Shown one piece after another: positions 1 to 7,908 of a DNA stretch of 13,555 bases (the stretch's first letter is position 1; every line of letters begins with the position of its first letter). A program made the translations under genes and the position numbers. The stretch spans positions 1 through 13,555 of the forward strand of contig VBHE01000147.1 in the NCBI GenBank assembly GCA_005889515.1, in the 5' to 3' direction. This stretch comes from Chloroflexota bacterium. GTDB lineage: Bacteria; Chloroflexota; Dormibacteria; Aeolococcales; Aeolococcaceae. The notes below the pieces were generated by a model. That model saw nothing but the letters and a program-made list of their open reading frames with translations. It made no database searches and was not told the origin of the DNA.

Positions 1-3
1 GCC

Positions 4-552
4 ATGACCGGTGGGAGGACCGTTTCCGCCGCCGTGGACGCGGCCGTCCCCGGAGACGGCGCCGGATGGGACGCCCTCTTCGACCGCTTCTACCCGGTGG
101 TGCTGAGGTTCGCGATGGCTCGGCTCGGAGATCGGAGCGCGGCGGAGGAGGTGACCCAGGAGGTCTTCGTCGCCGCCGTGGCGTCGATCCGGTCGCTGCG
201 CGAGCGCCGCGAGCCCGCGGTGGAGGCGTGGTTCCTTCGGATCGCGCGCTTCAAGATCGTCGACCGGTTCCGCCGCGGACGGCGTCCGGACCTCGAGGTC
301 CCCGGGGACCTCGTGGCCGCCGACGACCCCGCGGAGGCGGCGACCCTGCGGATGGAGGCTGCCGAGGTCCGCCGCGCGATGGAACGCCTCACCGACGAGC
401 AGCGCGAGATCCTGGTCCGCCGCTTCGTGCTCGATCAGTCGCTCGAACAGGTCGCAGAGGCCACCGGGCGGCCGGTCGGCGCGGTGAAGTCGATGCAGCA
501 CCGCGCACTCGCGGCGCTGTCGAGGCGGCTGGGACGAAGGGAGGCCGCATGA
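4..552 (+). CDS. ECF-type RNA polymerase sigma factor (sigma-70 family)
   Basis: A 182-residue protein of normal size for an extracytoplasmic-function sigma factor, which directs RNA polymerase to a small regulon. Region 2 runs over about residues 23-94: the core-binding helix has the AAEEVTQEVF signature near 46-55, and the -10 recognition part carries WFLRIARFKIVDRFRR (76-91). A variable linker follows. Region 4 (about 122-175) is a helix-turn-helix with RLTDEQREILVRRF then SLEQVAEATGRPVGAVKSMQHRAL. There is no C-terminal extension. The ATG lies three bases inside the window, so the promoter and ribosome site cannot be examined. Its stop overlaps the ATG of the next gene as ATGA (549-552), so the two are translationally coupled, the usual layout for a sigma factor and its regulator. 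The ECF subgroup and target promoters cannot be told from sequence alone. Confidence 0.93.
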   Translation: MTGGRTVSAAVDAAVPGDGAGWDALFDRFYPVVLRFAMARLGDRSAAEEVTQEVFVAAVASIRSLRERREPAVEAWFLRIARFKIVDRFRRGRRPDLEVPGDLVAADDPAEAATLRMEAAEVRRAMERLTDEQREILVRRFVLDQSLEQVAEATGRPVGAVKSMQHRALAALSRRLGRREAA

Positions 553-1457
553 CCGGCGACGAGCGACACTCGCTGCCCTCCGGGGTCGCCGCCTGGGCCG
601 CCGAGAGCCGGCTGACGCCGCGCGAGCAGCCGGTGGCGGACGCGCGCGCGGCCATGCACGCCGCCGCCGCCGCCCCGCCCGCCGCGATCCCCGGCCGGTC
701 GAGCCGCATCCTCCCCGCTCTCCGCGCCGCCGGCCGGCGCCATCCGCTCCGGCTCGGGACCGCGACCCTGGTCGCCGCCGCCTCGCTCCTGGTCGCCCTG
801 GGATGGGACGCACCGGCCGGGTCCCCGCTCCATGAGGTGCGCATCGGCCGGGAGCAGGTGGGGCTGATCCTCGCCGCGGGCGACGCGCGGACGGCGCTGC
901 GTCTCTCCTACGCGGAGAGCCGCCTTCGCGACGCGAAGGCCGGCATCGACCCGCAGGGCAGCCTCGGCGAGGCCGCCGGCCTGCTCGACCAGGCACGCGC
1001 GGCGCTTCCCGCCGGGCACGACGGAGAGCTCTGGCAGCGCTGGACCGGGGACGAGGCCACCCTGCGGGCGCTCCGCGCGGGGTCCTCGGACGACGGCGGC
1101 CGGTCGCGGTCCGGCGACGGCCTCCCGGCGCCCGGTGGCGCGCCCGGCGGGGATGACCGCGGCGGGACCGCGGGCGGCGGCGAGAGCTCCGGTGCGACCG
1201 CGTCGCCGGGCGGCGGCGGTGACGGCGGCCACTCCGGCGGGGACGGCGTCTCGAGCTCGACCTCGAGCGCGGCGTCCTCCGGCGACGGAGGGGGATCGGG
1301 CGACGACGGTGGCGGCCGGTCCGGCTCGACCTCCTCCTCGTCCTCGACCTCGTCGACCGACGGGGGCGGTCACGATTCCAGCTCCGGCTCCTCCGGTGGC
1401 TCGTCGTCGTCATCGTCCACGACGACCACGACCGGAGGCGGCAGCAGCGATCACTGA
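549..1457 (+). CDS. DUF5667-like single-pass membrane protein, probable anti-sigma partner
   Basis: A 302-residue protein in three parts. An Ala/Arg-rich N-terminal segment (1-67) would face the cytoplasm. One hydrophobic helix (about 69-85, LGTATLVAAASLLVALG) is followed by a region resembling DUF5667 (about 91-160: SPLHEVRIGREQ, then LRLSYAESRLRDAKAG and LLDQARAALP), a domain found next to ECF sigma genes in GC-rich bacteria. The last ~125 residues are low-complexity Gly/Ser/Asp/Thr, ending in Ser and Thr runs, and are probably a disordered extracellular stalk. The start was chosen at the ATGA overlap with the sigma gene; the frame is open far upstream, but only as a shadow of that gene. 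From position and topology I infer it tethers or senses for the sigma factor. No zinc-binding anti-sigma motif (HxxxCxxC) is present, so anti-sigma activity is inferred rather than shown. Confidence 0.78.
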   Translation: MTGDERHSLPSGVAAWAAESRLTPREQPVADARAAMHAAAAAPPAAIPGRSSRILPALRAAGRRHPLRLGTATLVAAASLLVALGWDAPAGSPLHEVRIGREQVGLILAAGDARTALRLSYAESRLRDAKAGIDPQGSLGEAAGLLDQARAALPAGHDGELWQRWTGDEATLRALRAGSSDDGGRSRSGDGLPAPGGAPGGDDRGGTAGGGESSGATASPGGGGDGGHSGGDGVSSSTSSAASSGDGGGSGDDGGGRSGSTSSSSSTSSTDGGGHDSSSGSSGGSSSSSSTTTTTGGGSSDH

Positions 1458-1471
1458 CTCGGGGCCGGCCC

Positions 1472-3457
1472 TCAGAAGAGCAGGCTGCGCGGCCCCGGGA
1501 GGTCCTGCCCGCGGGCTGCCTCCTCGGTCTGGATCACGTGCATCACCGCGTTGATGAGCGCGAGGTGGGTGAAGGCCTGGGGGAAGTTGCCGAGGTGCCG
1601 CCCGGTGTTCGGGTCGATCTCCTCGGCGTAGAGCTCGAGGGGGCTCGCGTAGGAGAGCAGCTTCTCGCAGAGCTGGCGGGCGCGGCCGTGGTCACCGATC
1701 TCGGAGAGCGCCGAGACCAGCCAGAAGGAGCAGATCGCGAAGGTACCCTCCTCGCCGCTCAGCCCGTCGTCGGTCTCGTCGACGCGGTAGCGGAGCACCA
1801 GCCCGTCGACGGTGAGCTCGTCGGCGATGGCCCGGACCGTGGCCGTGATCCGCGGGTCCGACGGCGGCAGGAAGCGGAGCAGCGGCATCAGCAGCAGCGA
1901 GGCGTCGAGGGCGGTGCTGCCGTAGTACTGGGTGAAGACCCCGCGGGAGTCGACCCCGTTCGCGCAGATGTCGTCGTGGATCTCGTCGGCGGCCGCCTGC
2001 CAGCGGGCGGCGTCCTCCTCCTCCTCGCGGATGCGGGCGAGACGCGCGCCGCGGTCGGCCGCCACCCAGCACATCAGCTTCGAGGAGGTGAAGTGCTTGC
2101 GCTCGCCGCGCACCTCCCAGATCCCGTGGTCCGGGTCGCGCCAGTTGCGCAGGGCGTTCTCGACCTGGTGCTTGAGGACCGGCCAGAGGCGGTCGTCGAG
2201 ATGGTCGCGCGAGCGGGCGTGCAGGTACACGGACTCGATGACCGCACCCCACACGTCGTGCTGCCGCTGCCGGTAGGCGTCGTTGCCGATGCGCACCGGC
2301 CGGGCGCCGGCGTAGCCGTGCATGTGGTCGAGGACGACCTCGTCGAGGTGGCGCTCGCCGTCGATGCCGTAGACGATCTGGAGGTCGTGGTCGCTCTCGG
2401 CGATGTCGGCGATGAAGTAGAAGAAGTCGTTCGCCTCCCAGTCGAAGCCGAGCGAGTACAGGCCCCAGAGGGTGAACGAGGAGTCCCGGATCCAGCAGTA
2501 GCGGTAGTCCCAGTTGCGCTCACCGCCGGGGGTCTCGGGGAGCGAGCTCGTCGGCGCCGCGATCAGCGCGCCGGTGTTCGCATAGGTGAGCCCCTTGAGG
2601 GTGAGCGCGCTCCGCTGCAGGTAGCTGCGCCAGCGATGGTCGGGAAAATTCCCCCGCGCCAGCCAGTGCTGCCAGTGGTGGGCCGTCCAGACCAGCCGGC
2701 GGTAGGCCTCGTCGAAGGTCCGTGGCGGCTGGTGCTCGCTCCACGAGAGCGCGCAGAAGCGGGTGTCGCCCTCCTTGAGCAGCGTCCGCGCCGTCGCCCG
2801 CGGGCCCTCGAAGCCGATGCGCATGTCGGTGGTGAGGTTCAGCTCGAGGTCGACGGTGTCGGCGCGCGCCACCCCCTGGTGGTAGCCCATGTCGGTGTAG
2901 TCCCAGCGCGCGCGGCGGCGTCCGTAGTCGAAGACCGGCTCGCAGTCGAAGACCAGCTGCACCTCGCCCTGCACGCAGCGCACGGTGCGGAGCAGCACGT
3001 GGTCGGCGTCGTAGTCGGTGGGTGACCGGCGGTAGGTGCGGGACAGCTCCTCGCGGTGGTGCCAGGGGCCGATGAGGAGGACATCGCGGACGATCGCCCA
3101 GCCCGCCTCGGCCTCCCAGCTGGTCTCGAGGATCATGGTCCCCGGCAGGTAGCGCCGCGACGCCGGCACGTTGACCCCGGCCGGCCCCATGCGGAAGCCG
3201 CCGGCCCCGCGGTCGAGGATGGCACCGAAGACGCACGGCGAGTCCATCCGCGGAAGGCACATCCACTCGACGTTGCCGCTGGGGGCGATGAGCGCGGTCA
3301 CCTCGCAGTCGGAGAGGAAGGCGTAGTCCGCGATCGGCGGAAAGGGCGAGGCCCCCTGGTTGCCGGTGATATCCGGGCGCGGTCGCAGCACGGGGCGGCC
3401 GTCGGCGTCGGCGACGAGACGGCTTCCCTTCTTGCGGCGCTGGTGATCGGAGGCCAT
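1472..3457 (-). CDS. Glycoside hydrolase family 15 protein, trehalase-like
   Basis: An intracellular-type GH15 enzyme of 661 residues with no signal peptide. It closely resembles mycobacterial GH15 alpha,alpha-trehalases (trehalose to two glucose) rather than secreted glucoamylases. The N-terminal beta-sandwich begins FPPIADYAFLSDCE (39-52) and continues with NVEWMCLPRMDSPCVFGAILDRG. The (alpha/alpha)6 barrel has GERNWDYRYCWIRDSSF and PVRIGNDAYRQRQHDVWGA. The putative general acid is Glu448 in GIWEVRGE, and the general base is Glu612 or Glu613 in YAEEIDPNTGRHLGNFPQAF. The start is uncertain. ATG at 3457 fits the length of homologues, but a GTG at 3505 directly follows the upstream stop (TGAGTG) and would add 16 residues; neither has a strong ribosome site. 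It follows the permease on the same strand with no gap and probably shares its transcript. It converges on the DUF5667 gene with 14 bases between stops. Trehalose specificity is inferred from similarity recalled from memory. Confidence 0.88.
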   Translation of the reverse strand: MASDHQRRKKGSRLVADADGRPVLRPRPDITGNQGASPFPPIADYAFLSDCEVTALIAPSGNVEWMCLPRMDSPCVFGAILDRGAGGFRMGPAGVNVPASRRYLPGTMILETSWEAEAGWAIVRDVLLIGPWHHREELSRTYRRSPTDYDADHVLLRTVRCVQGEVQLVFDCEPVFDYGRRRARWDYTDMGYHQGVARADTVDLELNLTTDMRIGFEGPRATARTLLKEGDTRFCALSWSEHQPPRTFDEAYRRLVWTAHHWQHWLARGNFPDHRWRSYLQRSALTLKGLTYANTGALIAAPTSSLPETPGGERNWDYRYCWIRDSSFTLWGLYSLGFDWEANDFFYFIADIAESDHDLQIVYGIDGERHLDEVVLDHMHGYAGARPVRIGNDAYRQRQHDVWGAVIESVYLHARSRDHLDDRLWPVLKHQVENALRNWRDPDHGIWEVRGERKHFTSSKLMCWVAADRGARLARIREEEEDAARWQAAADEIHDDICANGVDSRGVFTQYYGSTALDASLLLMPLLRFLPPSDPRITATVRAIADELTVDGLVLRYRVDETDDGLSGEEGTFAICSFWLVSALSEIGDHGRARQLCEKLLSYASPLELYAEEIDPNTGRHLGNFPQAFTHLALINAVMHVIQTEEAARGQDLPGPRSLLF

Positions 3458-3505
3458 GTAAACCCGCAGTCTGGCACGATCAGAGAGGGCGGGGGAACCA
3501 CCCAC

Positions 3506-4138
3506 TCAGGCGGCGCGCAGGGCCTCGATCGGTGGGAGCCGCGCGGCGCGCAGGGCGGGAAGCACGCCGAAGCCCACGCCGATGACCGCGGCGATGAGCA
3601 CCCCGATGACCGCCACCCCCGGCAGGAAGTTGACCGTCATGTTCGCGTACTGGGTCAGCATGTACGAGCTCACGGCGCCGAGCGCGACCCCGAGCACCCC
3701 ACCCCCGGCGCTGAGGCTGGCCGCCTCGATCAGGAACTGGCGCAGGATGTCGGAACGGGTCGCGCCCAGCGCCTTGCGCAGGCCGATCTCCCCGACCCGC
3801 TCGGTGACCGACACCAGCATGATGTTCATGACCCCGATCCCGCCGACGAGGAGGGAGACCCCGGCCACGCCGGCGAGGAGCAGCGTCAGCGTCGCGCTCG
3901 TCGAGTCGAGGGTGTTGAGGACCTGCTCCTGGGTCGTCGTGAGGAAGTCGGCCTGCGTGGGGTCGGTGATCCCGTGGGTCTTCAGCAGGAGGTTGTTCAC
4001 CTCCTGGCGCGCCGTGTCGATGGTCTCGCGGCTGGTGGCGCTCACCAGGATGCGCTGCACCGAGGTGAGCATGTTGTTCAGCCCCGCGGTCTGGGATCCG
4101 AGGGTGACCGGGCCGGCGGCCCCGAGCCGCACCGGCAC
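3506..4138 (-). pseudogene. MacB/FtsX-type ABC permease, C-terminal half (after in-frame TAG)
   Basis: This is the C-terminal half of a MacB-like permease, in the same frame as the ORF at 4151-4810 and separated from it only by a TAG codon plus four sense codons. It holds the end of the periplasmic domain (SVQRILVSATSRETIDTARQEVNNLLLKTHG), then three membrane helices: about LTLLLAGVAGVSLLVGGIGVMNIML, a helix around ASLSAGGGVLGVALGAVSSY, and VAVIGVLIAAVIGVGFGVLPALRAARL. The segment ERVGEIGLRKALGATRSDILRQF between the first two is the family's signature coupling region for the ATPase. The nominal start at 4138 is a GTG with no ribosome-binding site, so independent expression is unlikely. The stop abuts the trehalase ORF. 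No cognate ATPase is in the window. Confidence 0.8.
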
Positions 4139-4150
4139 GCTCGAGGTGGG

Positions 4151-4810
4151 CTAGAGGAAGGTCGCCTGCGCCGTGGTGATCGGGACGATCGCCTCGTCGT
4201 CGGGGTTGAACTGGCCGCTGGCGCCGACGACGGTGAGGACCCCGACGACCCGGAAGGGGACGGTCTGGATCCGGACGTACTGGCCGACCGGGTCGACGCC
4301 GGGGAACAGGTTGTTCGCGGTGATCCGGCCGAGCACGGCGACGTGTGCGTAGGAGCGCACGTCCGCGTCGGAGAAGAACTCCCCGGAGTCCATGAAGCGC
4401 GCCGCGGTGACGAGGAAGGAGGGGGTGGTCCCGAGCGCGGCCGAGGTCCAGGTCTGGGCGCCCGCGGTCATCACCAGGCCGCTGCGGCTGACCAGCGGAG
4501 CCACGGCCATGACGTCCGGGGCCACCGACGGGTCGGAGAGGGCACGGACGTCCGCCCAGGTCAGCGTGGTCCGCACCCCGAGGCCCTGGCGCACCCCGTT
4601 GACGGTGACCGTCCCCGGGGTCACCGCGATGATGTTCGTCCCGAGACGGGTGAGGCCCTTGCCGATGCTCGCCCGCGCGCCGGTGCCGATCCCGACGGTG
4701 ACGATGAGCGCGCAGACGCCGATGAGAATTCCCAGAGAGGTGAGCAGCGAGCGCATCCGGTTGCCACCGACGGCACGCAGGCCGCTGACCATCGTCTGGA
4801 TCAGCGACAT
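4151..4810 (-). pseudogene. MacB/FtsX-type ABC permease, N-terminal half (ends at amber codon)
   Basis: This 219-residue ORF holds the N-terminal cytoplasmic segment and TM1 (about residues 20-42, RSLLTSLGILIGVCALIVTVGIG), then the MacB periplasmic core domain: GLTRLGTNIIAVTPGT, LTWADVRALSD, VAPLVSRSG, GEFFSDADV, VAVLGRITANNLFPGVDPVGQYVRI and FRVVGVL. It stops at TAG (4151-4153) in the middle of that domain, where relatives continue through PLTTAQ and on to three more helices. Read through, the locus would give about 435 residues, a normal size for this family, which moves lipids, peptides or drugs across the envelope by mechanotransmission from an ATPase. The ATG at 4810 is the first usable start and has only a weak GTGAGC upstream. 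Nonsense mutation, amber recoding or base-call error are all possible. Confidence 0.82.
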
Positions 4811-4876
4811 CTGCTCACGATCATCCGGCCGACATCCCCCGCTCTCGACGGCGCCTCTCGTACTCCTTAGTTTACG

Positions 4877-4888
4877 CGAAACGTTTCG
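4877..4888. promoter_or_regulatory. Perfect palindrome CGAAACGTTTCG, LacI-family-type operator candidate
   Basis: This 12-bp perfect palindrome with a central CG matches the style of LacI/GalR-family operators (GAAACGTTTC core). It is flanked by ACGCG (4874-4878) and CGCGT (4890-4894), which are also inverted, and abuts a second palindrome GACGCGTC (4888-4895). It lies 66 bases before the permease ATG (minus strand) and 118 before the PhzF ATG (plus strand). On the minus strand a weak TAAACT (complement of 4869-4874) could act as a -10 box, placing the palindrome between -35 and -10. The permease-trehalase unit is the more natural target. No LacI-type regulator gene is in the window. Confidence 0.5.
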
Positions 4889-5006
4889 ACGCGTCTCCCC
4901 ACTCCCTCGATCTGCGGGTTGGCGAACGGGGTCGGAGCGATGAAGCGGCGGCTTGCGAACACCCGTGTGGCGAGCGGTCCCAGAACCCGGCGGCCAGAAT
5001 GGCCCG

Positions 5007-5789
5007 ATGCGCTATCGAGTCGTCGACGTCTTCACCGACCGGCCGCTGGCGGGCAACGCGCTCTGCGTGGTCCTCGACCCCTGTCCCGAGGCGCGGATGC
5101 AGGCGGTCGCCCGTGAGGCCAACCTCAGTGAGACCACCTTCGTCACCGAGCGCGGCGAGGGTGCCTACACCGTCCGGATCTTCACCCCGACCGTCGAGCT
5201 CCCCTTCGCCGGTCACCCCACCCTGGGGACCGCCTGGGTGATGGGGCCGGGACGCTGGATCCAGACGACCTCCGGCGGACGCGTCGCGGTGAGCGTCGAC
5301 GAGGAGGGGGCGGAGATGGTCCAGCCCGATCCGGTGGTGCGCGAGCTCGACGATCCCGAGGTGCGGACCGCGCTTCGGGTGGACCGCCTGCTCGGATCGT
5401 GGCGCGCCGAGGCGGCCGGCACCGCCCACCTCATCGCCGCCGTCGACGAGCCGATCGACTCGCTGCGGCCGCATCCCGAGGTGGCCGGCGAGCTGCTCGA
5501 CCGGTACGCCACCACGACCCTCGCGGTGGTGCGGCGGCTCGAGGGCGCGACCCTCCACGTCCGCGTCCTCTTCCGGGGCGTCGGCATCGCCGAGGACCCC
5601 GGGACCGGGTCGGTGGCGGGCCCGATCGGGATGCTCGCGCGGCGGCTCTGGGGGCTCGGCCCCGACCTGCATATCCGCCAGGGCGACGAGGTCGGCCGCC
5701 CCTCGCGGATCCGGGTCCATGCGGAGCCCGGCGATCTCCGGGTGGGCGGCCGGGTCGTCCTCGCCGCCGAGGGCCGTTTCACGGTCTGA
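5007..5789 (+). CDS. PhzF family isomerase/epimerase
   Basis: A complete 260-residue PhzF-fold protein, slightly short for the family. Members have two diaminopimelate-epimerase-like domains and catalyse acid/base isomerisations; the founding enzyme acts in phenazine synthesis. The N-terminus MRYRVVDVFTDRPLAGNAL is the standard family opening and fixes the ATG at 5007, although no clear ribosome site precedes it. The catalytic glutamate is Glu42 in NLSETTFV (counterpart of PhzF Glu45). His70 sits in FAGHPTLGTA (PhzF His74), and Asp197 lies in EDPGTGSVAG (PhzF Asp208), so all three signature residues are present. It stands alone: divergent from the permease and convergent with RND-A, 117 bases from that gene's end. 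No other phenazine gene is nearby, so the substrate is unknown and phenazine synthesis should not be assumed. Confidence 0.92.
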   Translation: MRYRVVDVFTDRPLAGNALCVVLDPCPEARMQAVAREANLSETTFVTERGEGAYTVRIFTPTVELPFAGHPTLGTAWVMGPGRWIQTTSGGRVAVSVDEEGAEMVQPDPVVRELDDPEVRTALRVDRLLGSWRAEAAGTAHLIAAVDEPIDSLRPHPEVAGELLDRYATTTLAVVRRLEGATLHVRVLFRGVGIAEDPGTGSVAGPIGMLARRLWGLGPDLHIRQGDEVGRPSRIRVHAEPGDLRVGGRVVLAAEGRFTV

Positions 5790-5906
5790 GGCCCTGCTCC
5801 AGCGCCCGCCGGCGGACGTCGGCGAGGTCCGAGCCACCGTCTGCGGGCTCGTCGTATGCGGAACGTCGAAACTCCCCCCAGCTCGGTGTCGATTGCAAGT
5901 GCGTGG

Positions 5907-6744
5907 TCAGCTGCGGCGCAGACGCAGCCTCCGGGAGCCTCCCTCGCCCCGCCGGCCGAAGCGCAGGTACAGCGAGGGCACCAGGAACAGGTTGAGCAGC
6001 GTCGAGGTGAGCAGGCCCCCGAGAATGACGACGGCGAGCGGGTACTCGATCTCGTCGCCGGGCCGGTAGCCAAGCACCACCAGCGGGACGACCGCCAGGC
6101 CCGTCGCCAGCGAGGTCATCAGGATCGGCGCCAGCCGCTCCCGCGCGCCGCGGACCACCAGGTCGCGTGAGAAGGGCTCGCCCTCGACGTCCTCGAGGTG
6201 CTGGAAGTGGTTGATGAGCAGGATGCCGTTGCGCGCGGCGATGCCGAAGACGGTGAAGAAGCCGACCAGCGAGCCGATGGAGATGATGCCGCCGCCGAGG
6301 TAGGCGCCGATCGCGCCGCCCACCAGGGCCATGGGCAGGGTGGCGAGGATGAGGACCGCGAGACGCCAGCTGCGGAACGAGGTCTGGAGGAGCAGCAGGA
6401 TCGCCAGGGCGGCGAGGACGCCGACCAGGAAGAGCGAGTTCTGCGCCCCCTGCCGCTCGGTGTACTCGCCGAGCACCGCAGCGTCGTAGCCTTGGGGCAA
6501 GTTCATGCTCGAGACGACCTTCTCGACGTCGCCCACCACCGAGCCCAGGTCGCGTCCCTGCACCGACGCGGCCACGTCGATCTTGCGGGAGTCGTTCTCG
6601 CGGTCGATGGAGCTGGGGTTGGGCTGGACCTTCACGGTGGCGACGTCGCCGAGCCGCACGATCTTCCCGTTGCCGGTGTTCGTGTCGAGGGGCAGGTCGC
6701 TGATCGCGGCCACGCTCGACCGCGTCCCCGGCGTGCTCCACACC
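5907..6744 (-). pseudogene. RND-A fragment 3 of 3: end of second porter domain and TM8-12
   Basis: After the extra G the family sequence resumes as VWSTPGTRSSVAAISDLPLDT. It continues through VRLGDVATVKVQPNPSSIDREN, NLPQGYDAAVLGEYTER and the final helices: ALAILLLLQTSFRSWRLAVLILATLPMALVGG, then GSLVGFFTVFGIAARNGILLINH (TM10), RERLAPILMTSLATGLAVVPLVVLG and YPLAVVILGGLLTSTLLNLFLVPSLYL. It ends at TGA (5907-5909). No convincing start codon with a ribosome site lies at its head, so it is unlikely to be expressed alone. Confidence 0.72.
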
Positions 6745-6745
6745 C

Positions 6746-7908
6746 ACGGTGTCGTACGCCTTGCCGTTGCGGAAGATGTCGCCGACCTCCTCGCCGGCCA
6801 CCAGGGTGGAGGCCGCGCGGCGCACATCACCGGGCTTGAGCCCGTACTGGGCCGCCTTGGCGAGGTCGACCTGCACCTGGATCTGCGGGGTGTCGAAGGT
6901 GAGGTCGACGTGGTCGTCCCCGATCCCGGGGATGTCGCTGAGCCTGTGCTGGATGGTCACGGCGATGTCGTGGAGGGTGTGCAGGTTCTGGCCGTAGACG
7001 CGGACCACGATCGGCTCCTTGGCCCCGGTCAGCACCTCCTCGATGCGCTCGTTCAGATAGGTCATGACGTCGCGGTAGACGCCGGGATAGTTGGCGATCA
7101 CCTTGCGCACCGACGCCAGGGTCTTGTCGAGGTCGACGTCGGGCGAGATCCGCAGCCAGTTCTCGCCGAAGTTGACCCCGGCGACCTCCTCACCGAGAAA
7201 CGCCTGGCCGATGTGGGTGCCGAAGCTCAGCACCCCGGGGATCTTGCGCAGGTCCTCGCCGAGCCGGATCACCATCCGCTCCTGCTCCTGCGCCGATGTT
7301 CCCGGCGTGGTCAGCATGTGGATGAGGAAGTCCCGCTCCTTGAAGGTCGGGAAGAAGCTCGATCCCATCTGGGGGACGAGCAGCACCGCCGCCGCGGTCA
7401 CCGCCAGGAAGCCGGCGTAGACGCTGCGCGGGCGCACCACGATCCGCGACAGCAGCCCCGTGTAGCCGCGCTGCAGCCACCGGGTCACGGGCGACTCCCG
7501 CCGCTCCACGCGGGTGCGGTTGAGCAGGATCAGGGTCATCGCCGGGGTCACCGTCAGCGCCACCGCCATCGAGGCGAGGATCGCCAGGGTGTAGGAGATC
7601 GCCAGCGGCTGGAAGAACGAGCCGGTCAGACCCGGCAGCAGGAAGACCGGGATCGCCGCCGCCACGATGATCAGGGTGGCGTAGACGATCGGACTCCGCA
7701 CCTCGAGCGAGGCGTCGAGGATGATCCGGGCGGTGGAGACGTCGCTGCCCGCGCGCCGCGCCTGGCGCAGGCGCCGGAGGATGTTCTCCACGTCGATGAT
7801 GGCGTCGTCGACCACCGCCCCCAGGGCGATCACCAGGCCGGCGAGGGTCATCGTGTTGATGGTGTCGCCGCGGAGATAGAGCACCAGCATCGCCGCCATC
7901 AGCGACAG
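6746..7908 (-). pseudogene. RND-A fragment 2 of 3: TM2/3 to second porter domain, with TM4 relay
   Basis: This segment reads LSLMAAMLVLYLRGDTINTMTLAG, then GAVVDDAIIDVENILRRLRQ (TM4 and following loop), SLEVRSPIVYATLIIVAAAIPVFLLPGL (TM5), SYTLAILASMAVALTVTPAMTLILL (TM6), a loop with TM7 (VYAGFLAVTAAAVLLVPQM), and FFPTFKERDFLIHMLTTPGTS at the entry to the second porter domain. RND homology ends at NGKAYDTV. Past the extra G at 6743-6745 this frame runs on as nonsense to 5779. Confidence 0.75.

Noticed and set aside
1240..1440. Tandem tcg/tcc/acg triplets as a possible repeat array or CRISPR-like structure
   Set aside because: The triplets are explained by the Ser/Thr/Gly/Asp-rich protein tail in frame; there are no equal-length repeats with unique spacers.
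1462..1471. GGGCCGGCCC palindrome between two convergent stop codons, as a terminator
   Set aside because: It has no loop and no T-run on either side, and 10-bp G/C palindromes are common at this base composition.
3056..4870. Plus-strand ORF of 604 codons
   Set aside because: It is the antisense shadow of the permease and trehalase genes: Arg/Gly/Asp/His-rich, no recognisable fold, and opposite to two ORFs with clear family motifs.
4953..5006. TTG start giving an 18-residue N-terminal extension of PhzF
   Set aside because: The family sequence begins at MRYRVVDVF, and the extension has no family-like sequence or ribosome site.
4872..5837. Minus-strand ORF of 321 codons opposite PhzF
   Set aside because: PhzF on the plus strand has all three signature residues; the antisense frame shows no family features.
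5830..5851. CGAGCC - 10-base loop - GGCTCG hairpin in the gap between PhzF and RND-A
   Set aside because: The stem is only six base pairs with no T-run on either strand, so it is too weak to call a terminator, though some terminator for these convergent genes should lie here.
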